DNA of 64,000 nt from Streptantibioticus rubrisoli. GTDB lineage: Bacteria; Actinomycetota; Actinomycetes; Streptomycetales; Streptomycetaceae. Position 1 is the stretch's first letter. Each line of letters starts with the position of its first letter. Positions 17,257-26,571 of this stretch are shown piece after piece. Made by a program: the position numbers and the translations under genes. Where the stretch lies: assembly GCF_024436055.1 (NCBI RefSeq), contig NZ_JANFNH010000009.1, forward strand, positions 62,001-126,000, in the 5' to 3' direction. A model generated the notes under the pieces. It searched no databases. It was not told the DNA's origin and saw only the letters and a program-made list of their open reading frames with translations.

Positions 17257-18762
17257 ATGGTTGAACGCTATGTGATCTCCATCGACCAGGGCACCATGTC
17301 CACCCGGTGCATCCTCTTCGACCACCGGGGACGGCTCGTGTCGGTCGCGCAGAAGGAACACCGGCAGCACTTCCCCAAGCCCGGCTGGGTGGAGCACGAC
17401 GCCATCGAGATCTGGTCCAATCTGCAGCGCGTGGTGCCGCGCGCTCTCGACAACGGCGGCGTCAGGCCCGACCAGGTAGCGGCGATCGGCATCGCCAACC
17501 AGCGTGAGACGACCGTGCTCTGGGACCGCCGGACGGGAGTTCCCGTGGGCAATGCCATCGTCTGGCAGGACACCCGCACCGACGCACTCGTCGAGGAACT
17601 GCGGCGAGAGACCGGTGACGACTTCTTCATCGAGCACTGCGGCCTCTCTCCCACGACCTACTTCTCCGCGCCGCGGATCCGCTGGCTCTTCGATCACGTC
17701 GACGGCCTGCGCGAGCGCGCCCAAAGCGGCGAAGTGCTGTTCGGCACGATGGAGAGCTGGCTGATCTGGAACCTCACCGGCGGCCCCGACGGCGGACTGC
17801 ACATCACGGACGCCACCAACGCCAGCCGCACCATGCTCATGGACATCCGCACACTGACCTGGGACGACGAGTTGTTGGCGCATTTCGGCGTGCCCCGCCC
17901 GATGCTGCCGGAGATCCGCCCCTCCATAGAGTCCTACGGCGTAGCCCATGCGCTGCTGCCGGACGTCCGCATCGGCGCCGCCCTCGGCGACCAGCAGGCG
18001 GCGTTGTTCGGGCAGACCTGCTTCGCCCCCGGGGAGGCCAAGTGCACCTATGGAACCGGCAGCTTCCTGTTGCTCAACACCGGCACCGATCTCGTGCGGT
18101 CCCGGCACGGACTGCTCACCACGGTGGGCTACAAGGTCACGGACGAACCGACGGTCTACGCTCTGGAGGGGCCGATCGCCGTCACCGGCTCGTTGGTCCA
18201 GTGGTTCCGTGACCGCTTGGGGCTGATCAACAGCGCGCCGGAGATCGAGACCTTGGCCCGCACCGTCGAAGACAACGGCGGCTGCTATATCGTTCCCGCC
18301 TTCTCCGGACTGTTCGCGCCTCATTGGCGCAGCGATGCCCGCGGCGTCATCGTCGGCCTCACGGCATACATCACCAAGGGCCACCTCGCCCGTGCCGTGC
18401 TGGAAGCCACCGGCTGGCAGACCCGGGAGGTCGTCGACGCCATGAACGCCGACGCGCCCCGCGCGTTGAAGGAGCTGAAGGTCGACGGTGGTATGACGGC
18501 CAACAACCTGCTGATGCAGTTCGTGGCCGATGTGCTCGATGTCCCCGTGGTACGGCCCATGGTCTCGGAGACCGTCTCCCTCGGCGCCGCCTACGCTGCC
18601 GGGCTCGCCGTCGGCTACTGGCCGGACCTGGAAGGCCTGCGCCGCAACTGGCACCGGGCTGGTCAGTGGCTGCCCACGATGGACTCCGCTCGGCGGGAGA
18701 CGGAATACGACAACTGGAAGCGGGCCGTCGAGCGTTCGTACGGCTGGATCAGACCGCAGTAG
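17257..18762 (+). CDS. glpK: Glycerol kinase
   Basis: The 501-residue FGGY-family kinase phosphorylates glycerol to sn-glycerol 3-phosphate. It has the N-terminal ATPase loop [18 protein letters not shown], the substrate-site stretch [17 protein letters not shown] with [11 protein letters not shown], the central [13 protein letters not shown], and the C-terminal [20 protein letters not shown] with [16 protein letters not shown]. The usual SxGTTSxR of the loop is here QGTMSTR, a conservative change. Length is normal. It is probably cotranscribed with the upstream IclR regulator. No glycerol facilitator or glycerol-3-phosphate dehydrogenase gene is adjacent, so this may be a second or relocated copy. 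Confidence 0.9.
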   Translation: MVERYVISIDQGTMSTRCILFDHRGRLVSVAQKEHRQHFPKPGWVEHDAIEIWSNLQRVVPRALDNGGVRPDQVAAIGIANQRETTVLWDRRTGVPVGNAIVWQDTRTDALVEELRRETGDDFFIEHCGLSPTTYFSAPRIRWLFDHVDGLRERAQSGEVLFGTMESWLIWNLTGGPDGGLHITDATNASRTMLMDIRTLTWDDELLAHFGVPRPMLPEIRPSIESYGVAHALLPDVRIGAALGDQQAALFGQTCFAPGEAKCTYGTGSFLLLNTGTDLVRSRHGLLTTVGYKVTDEPTVYALEGPIAVTGSLVQWFRDRLGLINSAPEIETLARTVEDNGGCYIVPAFSGLFAPHWRSDARGVIVGLTAYITKGHLARAVLEATGWQTREVVDAMNADAPRALKELKVDGGMTANNLLMQFVADVLDVPVVRPMVSETVSLGAAYAAGLAVGYWPDLEGLRRNWHRAGQWLPTMDSARRETEYDNWKRAVERSYGWIRPQ

Positions 18763-18908
18763 CCGTCAAGCAGCGAGTCCCGGCGCCTGCACCCCACACC
18801 GACGGATCACAGCCGTACGCGGTCCTGGCGATAGCGACCGGGAGACCGAGAAGTCCTGCCAAGTCGGCTCGGGGCTGCTGCGGGTGCCGAAAAGTGCATC
18901 CACGCTGG

Positions 18909-19286
18909 TCACGCTGTATGTCGGTACTCGCGGAGGGTTCTCGCGGAGGGTTCCGCCGAGTCGGTCGCGTCGGCGCATTTTGAGTTGGGCGATCTGGGTC
19001 GGGATCGTTAATCGGTGCGGGCCGTGCTCTCAGGGCGTGAGCCGGGATTGGGAGCGCGGTGAGGGCGGTCAGTGTTGTCGTGGGTCTCGAACTCGCCTGG
19101 TGCGTTGACGAGATGGTGCTGGTTCCAGATCAATGCGCGGTCGAGCAGTTCCCGTCGGCATGTCGCTATCCAGCGTTCCATCACCGCGTTCATCCGCGGC
19201 ATCCTGACGCTGGTGAGCACGGCCCCGATCCCGGCGCCCCCCGGGGAGGCAGTGCACGCGGCTTCCAACGCTTCCACAGGGCTCAC
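18909..19286 (-). pseudogene. Integrase-core transposase, C-terminal half, frameshifted
   Basis: The minus strand encodes RMPRMNAVMERWIATCRREL, then DRALIWNQHHLVNAPGEFET and NTDRPHRAPN. This is the C-terminal part of an rve-type transposase common in Streptomyces, including the catalytic Glu region. After a frame change the expected tail MRRRDRLGGTLRE appears. A 13-bp tandem duplication inside the last codons destroys the ending; removing one copy restores GTLREYRHTA followed by a stop at 18909. The N-terminal half is absent. Confidence 0.65.
18927..18952. repeat. 13-bp perfect tandem duplication (2 copies)
   Basis: CTCGCGGAGGGTT occurs twice back to back (18927-18939, 18940-18952) within the decayed transposase. 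Deleting one copy restores a canonical transposase C-terminus, so the duplication is a mutation of the element and not a functional repeat. Confidence 0.85.
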
Positions 19287-19515
19287 TGCTGACGAAGCAG
19301 CGGAGCCTACACCCGATCACCGACCACCCCACTCGGGAGGTTCGACGGCCCTGACACTGCCGCTACGCCCGCATTCGTTCGACCTGGTTTTCGGAAACAT
19401 CTGTCACCCGGCAGCCGGCAACTACCGTGAGTATCCTTATCTGTATCTGGAAGTGGCGCATTTTGTTCGGACAGGCACCTCCGGTACGGAGGGTTTGGTG
19501 GAGATAACGCTGCGT

Positions 19516-20649
19516 GTGGCACAACAGGGATGGCGAGGGACCTCGAACGGTCGGTTGCTCGCCAGCTCCTCTGCCGCACGACAGCCACATCCCGCTCTGA
19601 TGGCGGTGCCATTTCTCCTTATCCTGGCGATCACACTCATCGATCTACCGTTTCCCGGCTCCCTCCACCTGGGCGATCTCCTGATCGTGGTGCCTGTCAT
19701 CACCGCCTGGTATGCCAGTCCCCGGCTCACCGGGCTGGTCTCCGTCGCGGCTGTGGCGGCCCTGGTGGCCATTTACGTGGTGCGTCAGTCAGCGTCCCCG
19801 CCGCAGATGGCAGCACTGATCGTGGCCTCGGCTTTCAGCACGATCGCCCGATACCTGTCGAAGCGGCATCAGCGAGAGATGATCCAGGTACGAACGGTTT
19901 CCGAGGCCGCGCAACTGGCTGTACTGCCTCCCCTGCCCGACCGCCTTGGCCCGCTCCGCCTGGCCTCGCTCTATCTGGCAGCCGAGGACGAAGCGCACAT
20001 TGGCGGAGATCTTTACGCCGCGGTGCGCACGACCACCGGGACACGATTGATCATTGGCGACGTGCGCGGCAAGGGTCTGACCGCGGTCGGCGATGCTGCC
20101 TTGATCATCGGCGTGTTCCGTGACGCAGCCCGTCGGCAGGGCACTCTGCCGGAGCTTGCGACTTACCTGGACCGGAGCGTCCGCAGCAACACACCCGGGG
20201 CCATCGAACCCGAGCAGCCCGGGGAGTCGTTCGTCACCGCGACCATCCTCGAAATCCCTGACTGTGAGCCCGTCGTTCGTAGCGTCACGTGTGGGCACCC
20301 TTCGCCCCTGCTCCTGCGGGCGAACGACATTGTCCCTATGGAAGCCAGCCACCCTGCACCACCGCTGGGTCTGGCCCAGCTGACGAAAGTCACCTACCAC
20401 GTCGACACTTTCAGCATGCGTGCCGACGAGGCGCTCCTGCTCTACACCGACGGTGTCATCGAAGCCCGCAACGGTCTCGGTGCGTTTTATCCCCTCGCCG
20501 CACGGCTCGCCACCCGACCCCACAACCATCCGGCAGAGCTTCTCGACCGCATCCGCGACGACCTTCTCACCTATGTCGGCGGACGCCTCGGCGATGATGC
20601 AGCCATGATCGTGGTCGAACGCCAAGAGGTGCGTAAGGGCGGCATGTGA
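19516..20649 (+). CDS. Membrane-anchored PP2C (SpoIIE/RsbU-type) serine phosphatase
   Basis: The 377-residue protein has two to three N-terminal membrane helices (PFLLILAITLIDLPFPG, LIVVPVITAWYASP, VAALVAIYVV), then a SpoIIE-type PP2C domain. Metal-binding motifs are visible: GGDLYAAV, IGDVRGKGL, CGHPSPLLLR, LLLYTDGVIEARN and a late GRLGDDAAMIVV. It lacks the GAF/PAS sensor found in larger relatives, so the membrane domain may be the sensor. Such phosphatases dephosphorylate anti-sigma antagonists. GTG 19516 has a GGTGGAG site but with long spacing; ATG 19600 is the alternative start and would remove 28 residues. Confidence 0.75.
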   Translation: MAQQGWRGTSNGRLLASSSAARQPHPALMAVPFLLILAITLIDLPFPGSLHLGDLLIVVPVITAWYASPRLTGLVSVAAVAALVAIYVVRQSASPPQMAALIVASAFSTIARYLSKRHQREMIQVRTVSEAAQLAVLPPLPDRLGPLRLASLYLAAEDEAHIGGDLYAAVRTTTGTRLIIGDVRGKGLTAVGDAALIIGVFRDAARRQGTLPELATYLDRSVRSNTPGAIEPEQPGESFVTATILEIPDCEPVVRSVTCGHPSPLLLRANDIVPMEASHPAPPLGLAQLTKVTYHVDTFSMRADEALLLYTDGVIEARNGLGAFYPLAARLATRPHNHPAELLDRIRDDLLTYVGGRLGDDAAMIVVERQEVRKGGM

Positions 20650-20981
20650 CAGGCCAAGGGCGACTTCATCCGGCCTTGTACGCCGAACAGACGCGAAGCA
20701 CCGGCCGAGCACCCCGTCGCTCAGGGCTGGACCAAGGGGTTCATGGACGAAGAGGCATACCAGTGGGTGCGAGACGTAGCCACCCTCTTCGATGAAGAGC
20801 GCCTGCTGCCCTACGCGGCGGGCATCGACATCAACACCGACTACCTCGTAAATGCCTGGGAGTTGGGGAGTGGCGGGGGAGGGGGGATAGCTGTAAGGGC
20901 AGGTTTCCTTTGGTCGTTCCAGCTATCGAACGGCGCCCGGACTGCTGTTGTGGGGCACCGACTTCCTGGACTGTAAACATG
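20650..20981 (+). other. Short unidentified open segment
   Basis: A reading frame from 20743 encodes MDEEAYQWVRDVATLFDEER, then LLPYAAGIDINTDYLVNAWE, before running into Gly-rich low-complexity sequence and a stop at 20976. The first 45 residues look like real protein (balanced composition, conserved-looking aromatic positions), while the rest does not. It is probably the scar of a truncated gene. I do not recognise the family. Confidence 0.25.
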
Positions 20982-21538
20982 TCAGGCGAGCCCTGCCTTG
21001 AGTGCGCTGAGATGTTCCCGGGCGTTCGTGGCGGCGGCCGATGGATCCTTGCGGGCGATGGCGTCGACGAGTTCTCGATGGCTTGCCCGGTCAGGATCTC
21101 GTTGTGAGCTGCTACCACGACGTGCCGGTGGAACGCTGTGTCCGCATCGACGAGGGTGTCGATGCTCCCGTAGGCGCCAGCCCGCTGGTCGAGGGCACGG
21201 CGCAGAGCGCGGAGGTCTGTCGGGGTGCGGCGCTGGGCGGCCAGGGCGGCGGCTGCTGACTCGATGGCGATCCGGGCCTCGATGACGGCGACGATGTCGC
21301 TGCGCTTGAGGACATCGTCCCATTGATCAGGAACATCTAGGGCGATGACAAAGACCCCGGCGCCTTGGCGGGACTCCAGGACGCCCTTCCCGGCGAGTTG
21401 GCGGATGGCTTCGCGCACAGTGGACCGCCCGACACCCAGTTGCGGTCCGAGGGTTGTCTCGCCAGGCAGCTTGGCCCCCAGCGCCCATTCGCCGCCGCGA
21501 ATGCGCTCGAGGAGCAGCGTCGCTGTCGAGTACTGCAC
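20982..21538 (-). pseudogene. GntR/FCD-family regulator with internal deletion
   Basis: The N-terminal 115 residues are an intact GntR winged helix and the start of an FCD ligand domain: [40 protein letters not shown] and SRQGAGVFV, then DIVAVIEARIAIESAAAALA and DTAFHRHVVVAAHNEILTG. At that point the frame changes and the sequence jumps to the far C-terminal FCD helix, SHRELVDAIARKDPSAAATN then AREHLSALKAGLA. About 50-60 residues of the domain are gone. The start lies against a leuA fragment on the other strand, suggesting a recombination joint near 21540. Confidence 0.7.
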
Positions 21539-21544
21539 CCGTAT

Positions 21545-22300
21545 CGAGATTCACCCACGACACCCTTACGTTGGCGACCTGGTGCACGCTGCGTTCAGCG
21601 GAACCCACCAAGACGCGATCAACAAGGGCTTCGCGGAGCACCGCGCCCGCGCAAAGGCAACAGGTGTCGACGAGCGCGAGTTGGAGTGGCGGGTGCCGTA
21701 CCTGCCCATCGGCCCGGCCGACATCGGCCGCAGTTACGACGCGGTCATCACGGTCAACTCCCAGTCCGGCAAGGGCGGCATCGCCTACCTCCTGCAGAGC
21801 GAGTGCGGCCTCACCCTGCCCCGTCGCCTGCAGATCGACTTCGCGCGCCGCGTCCAACAGCACACCGACGCCACCGGTCTGGAAGCCACCGCCGAGCAGC
21901 TGTTCAAGCTCTTCGAGCAGACCTACCTGACGACACTGAGAACGCCACCTCAGTCGACTTCATCGACCTGGAGACCAGCGGCTCAGCCACCGAACCGACG
22001 ACGAAGATGACCGTGCGAGTCGACAACACCGAGCACGTCCGCAACCACCACGGGATCGGCCCGGTCCAGGCATGCACCGCTACCCTGGCCGAGTTCGGGA
22101 TCCATATCGATGTCGTCTCCTTGAACCAGACCTCGCTGTCCACGGGCAACGACAGCGATGCCCTGACACTGCTGAAGTACCGCAACGCCGATGGCACCCA
22201 CTGGGCCGCCGGACGAGACCAATCAGTGCTCACCGCCACACTCACCGCCGTCGCGAACGCCGCACGACGCACAGCGGCCAAGCAAGCGCCGATCGGCTGA
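21545..22300 (+). pseudogene. leuA: 2-isopropylmalate synthase (leuA), 5'-truncated and frameshifted
   Basis: The first frame encodes [40 protein letters not shown] and [20 protein letters not shown]. This is the region following the catalytic barrel of LeuA, the first committed enzyme of leucine synthesis. Near 21935 the frame shifts, and the C-terminal regulatory domain continues (VRVDNTEHVRNHHGIGPVQA; LLKYRNADGTHWAAGRDQSV). The N-terminal catalytic domain, over 300 residues, is missing, so no activity is possible. It is presumably a stray copy, with a functional leuA elsewhere. Confidence 0.8.
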
Positions 22301-22324
22301 CCAACCTGGGCGGGCGCCGGTGAC

Positions 22325-23077
22325 TCATCCGCGGCCGTCCCGGGGGCCGAAGACCGCCAAGGCCTCCTCGGCGCTCGCTCGGGCCTGCAAGAAGTAGTCG
22401 GTCCACTCGGCGATGTCCGGATAGCCGCAGTCGGCCCGGACGGCCTCGGCGGCGGCTGCCGTGTCGTACCCGGTGCGGCGCAGTTGTACGCCGGGGCCCA
22501 GCAGGGCCCAGTGCGCCCCAACACGGCCATAGGACATGCCGACGCTGCCGGGATTGACGACCAGTCGGCCGTGGGTGAGCCGGACGAACGGCATATGCGT
22601 GTGTCCGCACACGACCGTTTCGGCCGACGGGTCGCAGCCGTCGAGCACCTCACCCCACCGCGCGGAGGAAGAGTCGACGAGCACGACCTCCTCGTCGTCC
22701 CGCGGGGTGGCGTGGCAGAACAGCACTCGCCCAACGCCGTCGACGTCCAGCGCGATGCTCGAGGGCAGCGAGTCCAGGAGCTCGACCTGGTCCTCGCGCA
22801 ACTGCTCCGCAGCCCAGGTCGCGATCGGATCGGGAATGTCGGCGCGCTGCCCGCGCCGGTACTCCACCAACTCCCGGTCGGCGTTGCCGCCCAGCCACAG
22901 CGCCCGGTCGCCGAGTTCGGCCAGCCGGTCCAGCACCGCCACCGGCTGCGGCCCGGCCGCCAGATCCCCGGTGAGCACGATCCGGTCCGCGGCAGCGACA
23001 TCAGGCTCCGCTAGCACGGCCGCCAGGGCGGGGAGCACCCCATGGATATCGGATAGCACCGCCACGCGTTCCACCAT
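22325..23077 (-). CDS. Calcineurin-like metallophosphoesterase (YfcE/MJ0936 type)
   Basis: The 250-residue protein has the full dinuclear-metal motif set: VLSDIHGVLPAL (D-x-H), VLTGDLAAG (GD), GGNADREL (GN-x-[DE]), FCHATP and VCGHTHMPF (GH-x-H), then NPGSVGMS. It is a soluble phosphodiesterase-like enzyme; members act on small phosphodiesters, but the true substrate is not predictable. It starts with ATG inside an undisturbed region and stands alone. Confidence 0.85.
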   Translation of the reverse strand: MVERVAVLSDIHGVLPALAAVLAEPDVAAADRIVLTGDLAAGPQPVAVLDRLAELGDRALWLGGNADRELVEYRRGQRADIPDPIATWAAEQLREDQVELLDSLPSSIALDVDGVGRVLFCHATPRDDEEVVLVDSSSARWGEVLDGCDPSAETVVCGHTHMPFVRLTHGRLVVNPGSVGMSYGRVGAHWALLGPGVQLRRTGYDTAAAAEAVRADCGYPDIAEWTDYFLQARASAEEALAVFGPRDGRG

Positions 23078-23415
23078 CCCGCCATCCTGCCGTACAGCGC
23101 CCCGCCTCCGCGGACCTCCGATGCCCGATCAGCCAGTGCCAATGACCTTGGAAAGCAGGCAAATTCGGCAAAGTTGATTAGAATTGCGCCCACGTACGCG
23201 AGGCGGACAGCGGGTGCGCCGCACCATGCGCAGGGGAGGGCGCACCGCTTAGTAACCGGAACGACTAGCCAGCCCAACTGGAGTAGCAGCACGTGAACTG
23301 CTGCTGGCCTGGCTCAAGCAACTGTTCCCGCCTCGCGCCGTCACAGCACACCGACAAATATCGAGGGCCGATGCCCCACGGCACCCGCCCTCAACCGGAT
23401 TGTCTACGTGGACTG
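23078..23415. other. Intergenic stretch with no gene
   Basis: Apart from an AT-richer block at about 23160-23190 (AAAGTTGATTAGAATTGC), which could be a promoter facing either way, I see nothing here. No hairpin or short coding frame is convincing. Confidence 0.4.
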
Positions 23416-24015
23416 TCAGCCGCACTTGACCTGGGAGACGTCGTCGTACGCCTGGGCGGTGTAGGTGCCGTCGTTGGCCAGGATGGTGCCTTCGGTGACG
23501 GTCTGGAAGTCGTGGGTGCCGTCGCCGGAGCAGTCGTACTCGACGTCCAGGGCCAGGTTGTCGGTCTCGGCCTGAGACTTCTCGTCGTTGGCGACGGTGT
23601 CGTACTCGTGGAACCACAGGACCCAGTAGTCCTCGCCGATCTGGGAGAGCATGTCGATGTTGGGCTGGGGAGTGAGGCACGCGGTGAGGTTGGAGCTGTA
23701 GACGTCGGTTCCGATGTTGTAGATATAGACGTACAGGCCGCAACCGGTCGGCAACTGCGCGGGGGATACCTGGTCGACGGGGCGGGTGGCGGCGGTGGCC
23801 TGGCCCTTTTTGGTGTAGGGCGTGACCGTGATCTTGTCGATGTGGCCGCCCTTGGCCTTGATCGCATCCAGTTCGTGCTGGACCTTGGTCGGCAGCGATG
23901 TCGGCGGCTTGGCTGCGGTCCCAGCAGCAGACGGTTCGGCGACCCCTACCCCCAGGCCCAGAACCGCGAGCGTGGAAGCGGACAATGCCGCTATCCTGCG
24001 CATGCTTTTGTGCAT
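23416..24015 (-). CDS. Small secreted protein of unknown function
   Basis: The 199-residue protein has a clear Sec signal peptide (MRRIAALSASTLAVLGLGVG, cleavage likely after AEPSAAG). The mature part has four Cys (GCGLYVY, LTACLTP, EYDCSGDG, and a terminal VKCG), suggesting two disulfides, with many Tyr, Asp and Thr residues and a QVSPAQLPTGCGLYVYIYNI core. GGGGGA precedes the ATG by about 6 bases. No family is recognised. It may be an extracellular or cell-surface protein. Confidence 0.65.
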   Translation of the reverse strand: MHKSMRRIAALSASTLAVLGLGVGVAEPSAAGTAAKPPTSLPTKVQHELDAIKAKGGHIDKITVTPYTKKGQATAATRPVDQVSPAQLPTGCGLYVYIYNIGTDVYSSNLTACLTPQPNIDMLSQIGEDYWVLWFHEYDTVANDEKSQAETDNLALDVEYDCSGDGTHDFQTVTEGTILANDGTYTAQAYDDVSQVKCG

Positions 24016-24105
24016 GTTGTCCCCCTTGAGTCAGTTGTGACTTCCGGCTCAACGGTAGGGGGTCATGCACACTTCATCCGGTCGGTTCACGGGACTCGCA
24101 CAGAA

Positions 24106-24297
24106 TCACTTATCGCCCCCATCCGGACCTTCCGCCTCCTTCGTTCCTTCCTCCTCGGGGGGAAACTCGCACACGTACGCGTCGGCGCTGGATGGATCGA
24201 GGTCTTCGCGGTCCGGCCACGTCTTGGGCGGCGGCGACGTGCGGTAGGGCAACTCGCGGCGGGGACGGTCGCCGCTTGCAGTCTTGAGCTTCACCAT
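24106..24297 (-). CDS. Small acidic hypothetical protein
   Basis: The 63-residue frame MVKLKTASGDRPRRELPYRT continues through a Pro-rich middle to an acidic tail (CEFPPEEEGTKEAEGPDGGD). An AGGGAA sequence lies about 8 bases before the ATG. It is followed closely by the preceding minus-strand gene, and its composition is plausible for a small actinomycete hypothetical. No domain is visible and function is unknown. Confidence 0.45.
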   Translation of the reverse strand: MVKLKTASGDRPRRELPYRTSPPPKTWPDREDLDPSSADAYVCEFPPEEEGTKEAEGPDGGDK

Positions 24298-24308
24298 GGC
24301 GTTCCCTT

Positions 24309-24686
24309 CTACGGTGACCAGTGGATCTGGTCGTAGGCCCAGCCAGCCTGGGGCGGCACGGCATGAGCATCACACATAGCTACTTTCCCCCGGGGGGCAG
24401 AGCTGGGAGTCCGGGGCCCACACCGCATGCTCTCCCGGAAGGTCCGCCGGTGACCACCCAGCAAGCTGGGCGAGTTGAGCGCGTCCGGATGAGCACTTAG
24501 GTCGCGCATACGGCCATCGGTATCGGCGCTGCGGATGCCGAAGGTCAGGCTGGACGATGTGCCGTCCTCGACGCCGGCGCTGTCGACCGAGAGGAACCGC
24601 CACCCCCCGGCAACTGATACGGCCTCAGCCACCAGCACTTCCTCCCGCGACCGGTTCACCGCTCGTCGGGCCTCTTCCGGAGTCAT
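24309..24686 (-). CDS. Hypothetical protein, first half coding-like
   Basis: The 125-residue frame begins MTPEEARRAVNRSREEVLVA and continues as a helix-strand protein (EAVSVAGGWRFLSVDSAGVE; SLTFGIRSADTDGRMRDLSA). After about residue 65 the composition turns to Arg/Pro-rich noise, so the true protein may have been truncated or frameshifted near 24490. It reads toward the 63-residue gene and could share a transcript with it. No family is recognised. Confidence 0.4.
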   Translation of the reverse strand: MTPEEARRAVNRSREEVLVAEAVSVAGGWRFLSVDSAGVEDGTSSSLTFGIRSADTDGRMRDLSAHPDALNSPSLLGGHRRTFRESMRCGPRTPSSAPRGKVAMCDAHAVPPQAGWAYDQIHWSP

Positions 24687-24813
24687 AGCCCCATCTTCCC
24701 AACGTTACCAAGCCCCTGAGGATGAGAAACAGGATCTCAACGTGTTCCTTGACATCGGCCATCACGCAGAGCGACGAGTGTCTCGGGGCGGCGATGCCGC
24801 ATGGCGCGCGCAG

Positions 24814-25690
24814 TCAAGTGACCAGCGTCATACGCCAATTCGCGAAAATCTTTGTCGGTCGGCCGCCGTGCCGCGCCTGAAGGGTGGAAGCGGCTTCGCC
24901 GATACCCCTCCAGCGAGGCAGCAGTTGGCCATTGAGGTTCGTCATAATCGCCGCGAAACCCTGGATGCGCCTGCGCGGATCGGTGAGTTCGGGGCAGCGG
25001 GTGAGCGCGAGTTTGAGGCGGAGCTGCTGGCCAGAGCTGAGGTTGTCGGGGTGGCGGGTGAGTCAGCCGGTGACCTGCCGGACGGTGGGTGCCTCAGACC
25101 TCTTGGGTGTCGGGGACCCTGCCGAGCGAAGCGGTTCGGGCCAGCGCCGGACACGGCGGCTGCTGCCCCGGTAGCCGCGTTCCTGGATCTCACGGAACAG
25201 TCGGCCGCCGTCAGTACATCCCTCCTGCCAGCGCATGTTGAGGTACTCGGCGCATGCCTGCAGCGGCGAGTGACGCCGGGGCGGCGGGGACAGGACCGTC
25301 CTCGACGGTGGCGGCGTGCGCGTACTTGCCCACCGTCTTGCGGTCCATTCGCAGCCTCTCGGCGATCACCTGGATCGCGACGCCCTGGTCGTACATCTCG
25401 TGCACCGCTGCGAAGTGGCGCCGGGCGTTCGCCGCCCGCTTGCCTTGAACTACCGGCGATCCAGCCGGTGGTTCTGCTGCCTCGACCTGGCCTCGTCCTC
25501 GATCGGGGCGAGGCAGCGGCGATGGGCAACGACGCACTTCTTGACCGTCTTGTACAAGTTGAGCCAGAGGTGGAAACGGTCTGCGATCTGGACCGCTTCC
25601 GGGGCTGCGGTACGGACCGCCTCTGCGTAGGCGCTGGTGCCGCTGCACGCGGTGCGGAAACGTGTGCACACCACGGCTGGGCCGGGTGGC
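24814..25690 (-). pseudogene. ISL3-family transposase, C-terminal part, several breaks
   Basis: In three frames the minus strand rebuilds the catalytic and C-terminal parts of an ISL3 transposase: YAEAVRTAAPEAVQIADRFH (catalytic Asp), ARRHFAAVHEMYDQGVAIQV then ERLRMDRKTVGKYAHA (inserted helix-turn-helix), LFREIQERGYRGS, and LTRHPDNLSSGQQLRLKLAL then LTRCPELTDPRRRIQGFAAI. A TGA interrupts the frame where Trp is expected before LTRHPDNL, and at least two frameshifts occur. The final stop is at 24814. It could be a sister of the N-terminal ISL3 piece at 15.2-15.4 kb. Confidence 0.75.
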
Positions 25691-25699
25691 CAACGGGGA

Positions 25700-25957
25700 T
25701 GTCGGGCCATGCCATACCTGCGGTGCGCGGGCTGCCTCAGCCCGGATCGCCACGCCCAAGGAGCGCGCCGCACGTATGCGTGCCAAGGGCAGCCCTTGGA
25801 AGCGCATCCGGGAGCGGGCACGGCGTGGCGGTGCAAGCACCTGCCGTGCGGCCAGATCGTCCAGGCACGCTACGACACCGTCATGGCCGGAGTCGGCTGC
25901 TGCTGGGAATGCGGCAAGTCCTCGCGACGCCTCAACCCCGACACAGCCGACCGGTGT
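25700..25957 (+). pseudogene. Possible zinc-ribbon protein remnant, frameshifted
   Basis: The plus strand opposite the ISL3 upstream end encodes CHTCG, then RIATPKERAARMRAKGSPWK and RIRERARRGG. After a one-base shift it gives WRCKHLPCGQIVQARYDTVM and AGVGCCWECGKSSRRLNPDT. Three CxxC-type pairs and a basic helix suggest a small DNA- or RNA-binding zinc protein. The shift may be a real mutation. The evidence is only composition and Cys spacing, so it could also be chance. Confidence 0.25.
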
Positions 25958-25962
25958 GCCGG

Positions 25963-26409
25963 TCAGGGAGCCGGGACGGGGCCGCCGGGCCGGAACCGCT
26001 CCACCCCGACGATGTGCCGCACCTTGACCGGGCGCACGATCACCGCGACCCGCTGTTCCCCCGGCATGATCCACTCGAAGCGCTCGCTGCCCAGATACTT
26101 GCGGGCCAGCCGGTCCATCCGGTCGTGCGCCTCCTCACCCTCGATGAAGCGGGCCACCACACCACTGATCTGCACTCGGTCGAAGGGATCGGTGGTGTCC
26201 GCGTGCGAGAGATAGACGCGGGGATCGCGGCGCAGGTTTTCCTCCTTCACCCGCCCAACCGAGGTGTTGAACGTCAGCTCTTCCTCGCCCTCCAGATCCA
26301 CCCACATAGGGCTGACCTGCGGTGCCCCGTCGGCGAACACGGTTCCGACGTACCAGATGTTGGGGGCTTGCAGCCGGGCGCGGACGGCTTCGTCGAATGT
26401 CGCAGTCAT
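25963..26409 (-). CDS. PPOX-class FMN/F420-dependent oxidoreductase
   Basis: The 148-residue protein has the split-barrel pyridoxamine 5'-phosphate oxidase-like fold: LQAPNIWYVGTVFADGAPQV then SPMWVDLEGEEELTFNTSVG, KEENLRRDPRVYLSHADTTD, VQISGVVARFIEGEEA and a C-terminal VKVRHIVGVERFRP. Such actinobacterial proteins use F420 or FMN to reduce small molecules. It is a single gene of normal length; the substrate is unknown. Confidence 0.8.
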   Translation of the reverse strand: MTATFDEAVRARLQAPNIWYVGTVFADGAPQVSPMWVDLEGEEELTFNTSVGRVKEENLRRDPRVYLSHADTTDPFDRVQISGVVARFIEGEEAHDRMDRLARKYLGSERFEWIMPGEQRVAVIVRPVKVRHIVGVERFRPGGPVPAP

Positions 26410-26540
26410 TCCGTGAGGCTACCAACCATGAGCGGTGGGACAGTTCGGGAGAACCGTGGCATCGCCGTGTGCTCGCGCCGTCCGTTGTCAGACCCCGGGC
26501 GTAGCGTGGCCGTTGTCCCCGCTGCTGGCTGCTCGGGGGG

Positions 26541-26568
26541 TTGCCCCGCCGATCGCGCGGCGGGGCAA
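26541..26568 (-). terminator. Strong hairpin terminator after the NTF2-like gene
   Basis: A perfect 11-bp stem (TTGCCCCGCCG / CGGCGGGGCAA) encloses a 6-nt loop. It lies 3 bases beyond the TAG at 26572-26574 on the minus strand, which supports that TAG as the ancestral end of the secreted NTF2-like gene. It has no long U tract, as is common in Streptomyces. Confidence 0.65.
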
Positions 26569-26571
26569 CAA

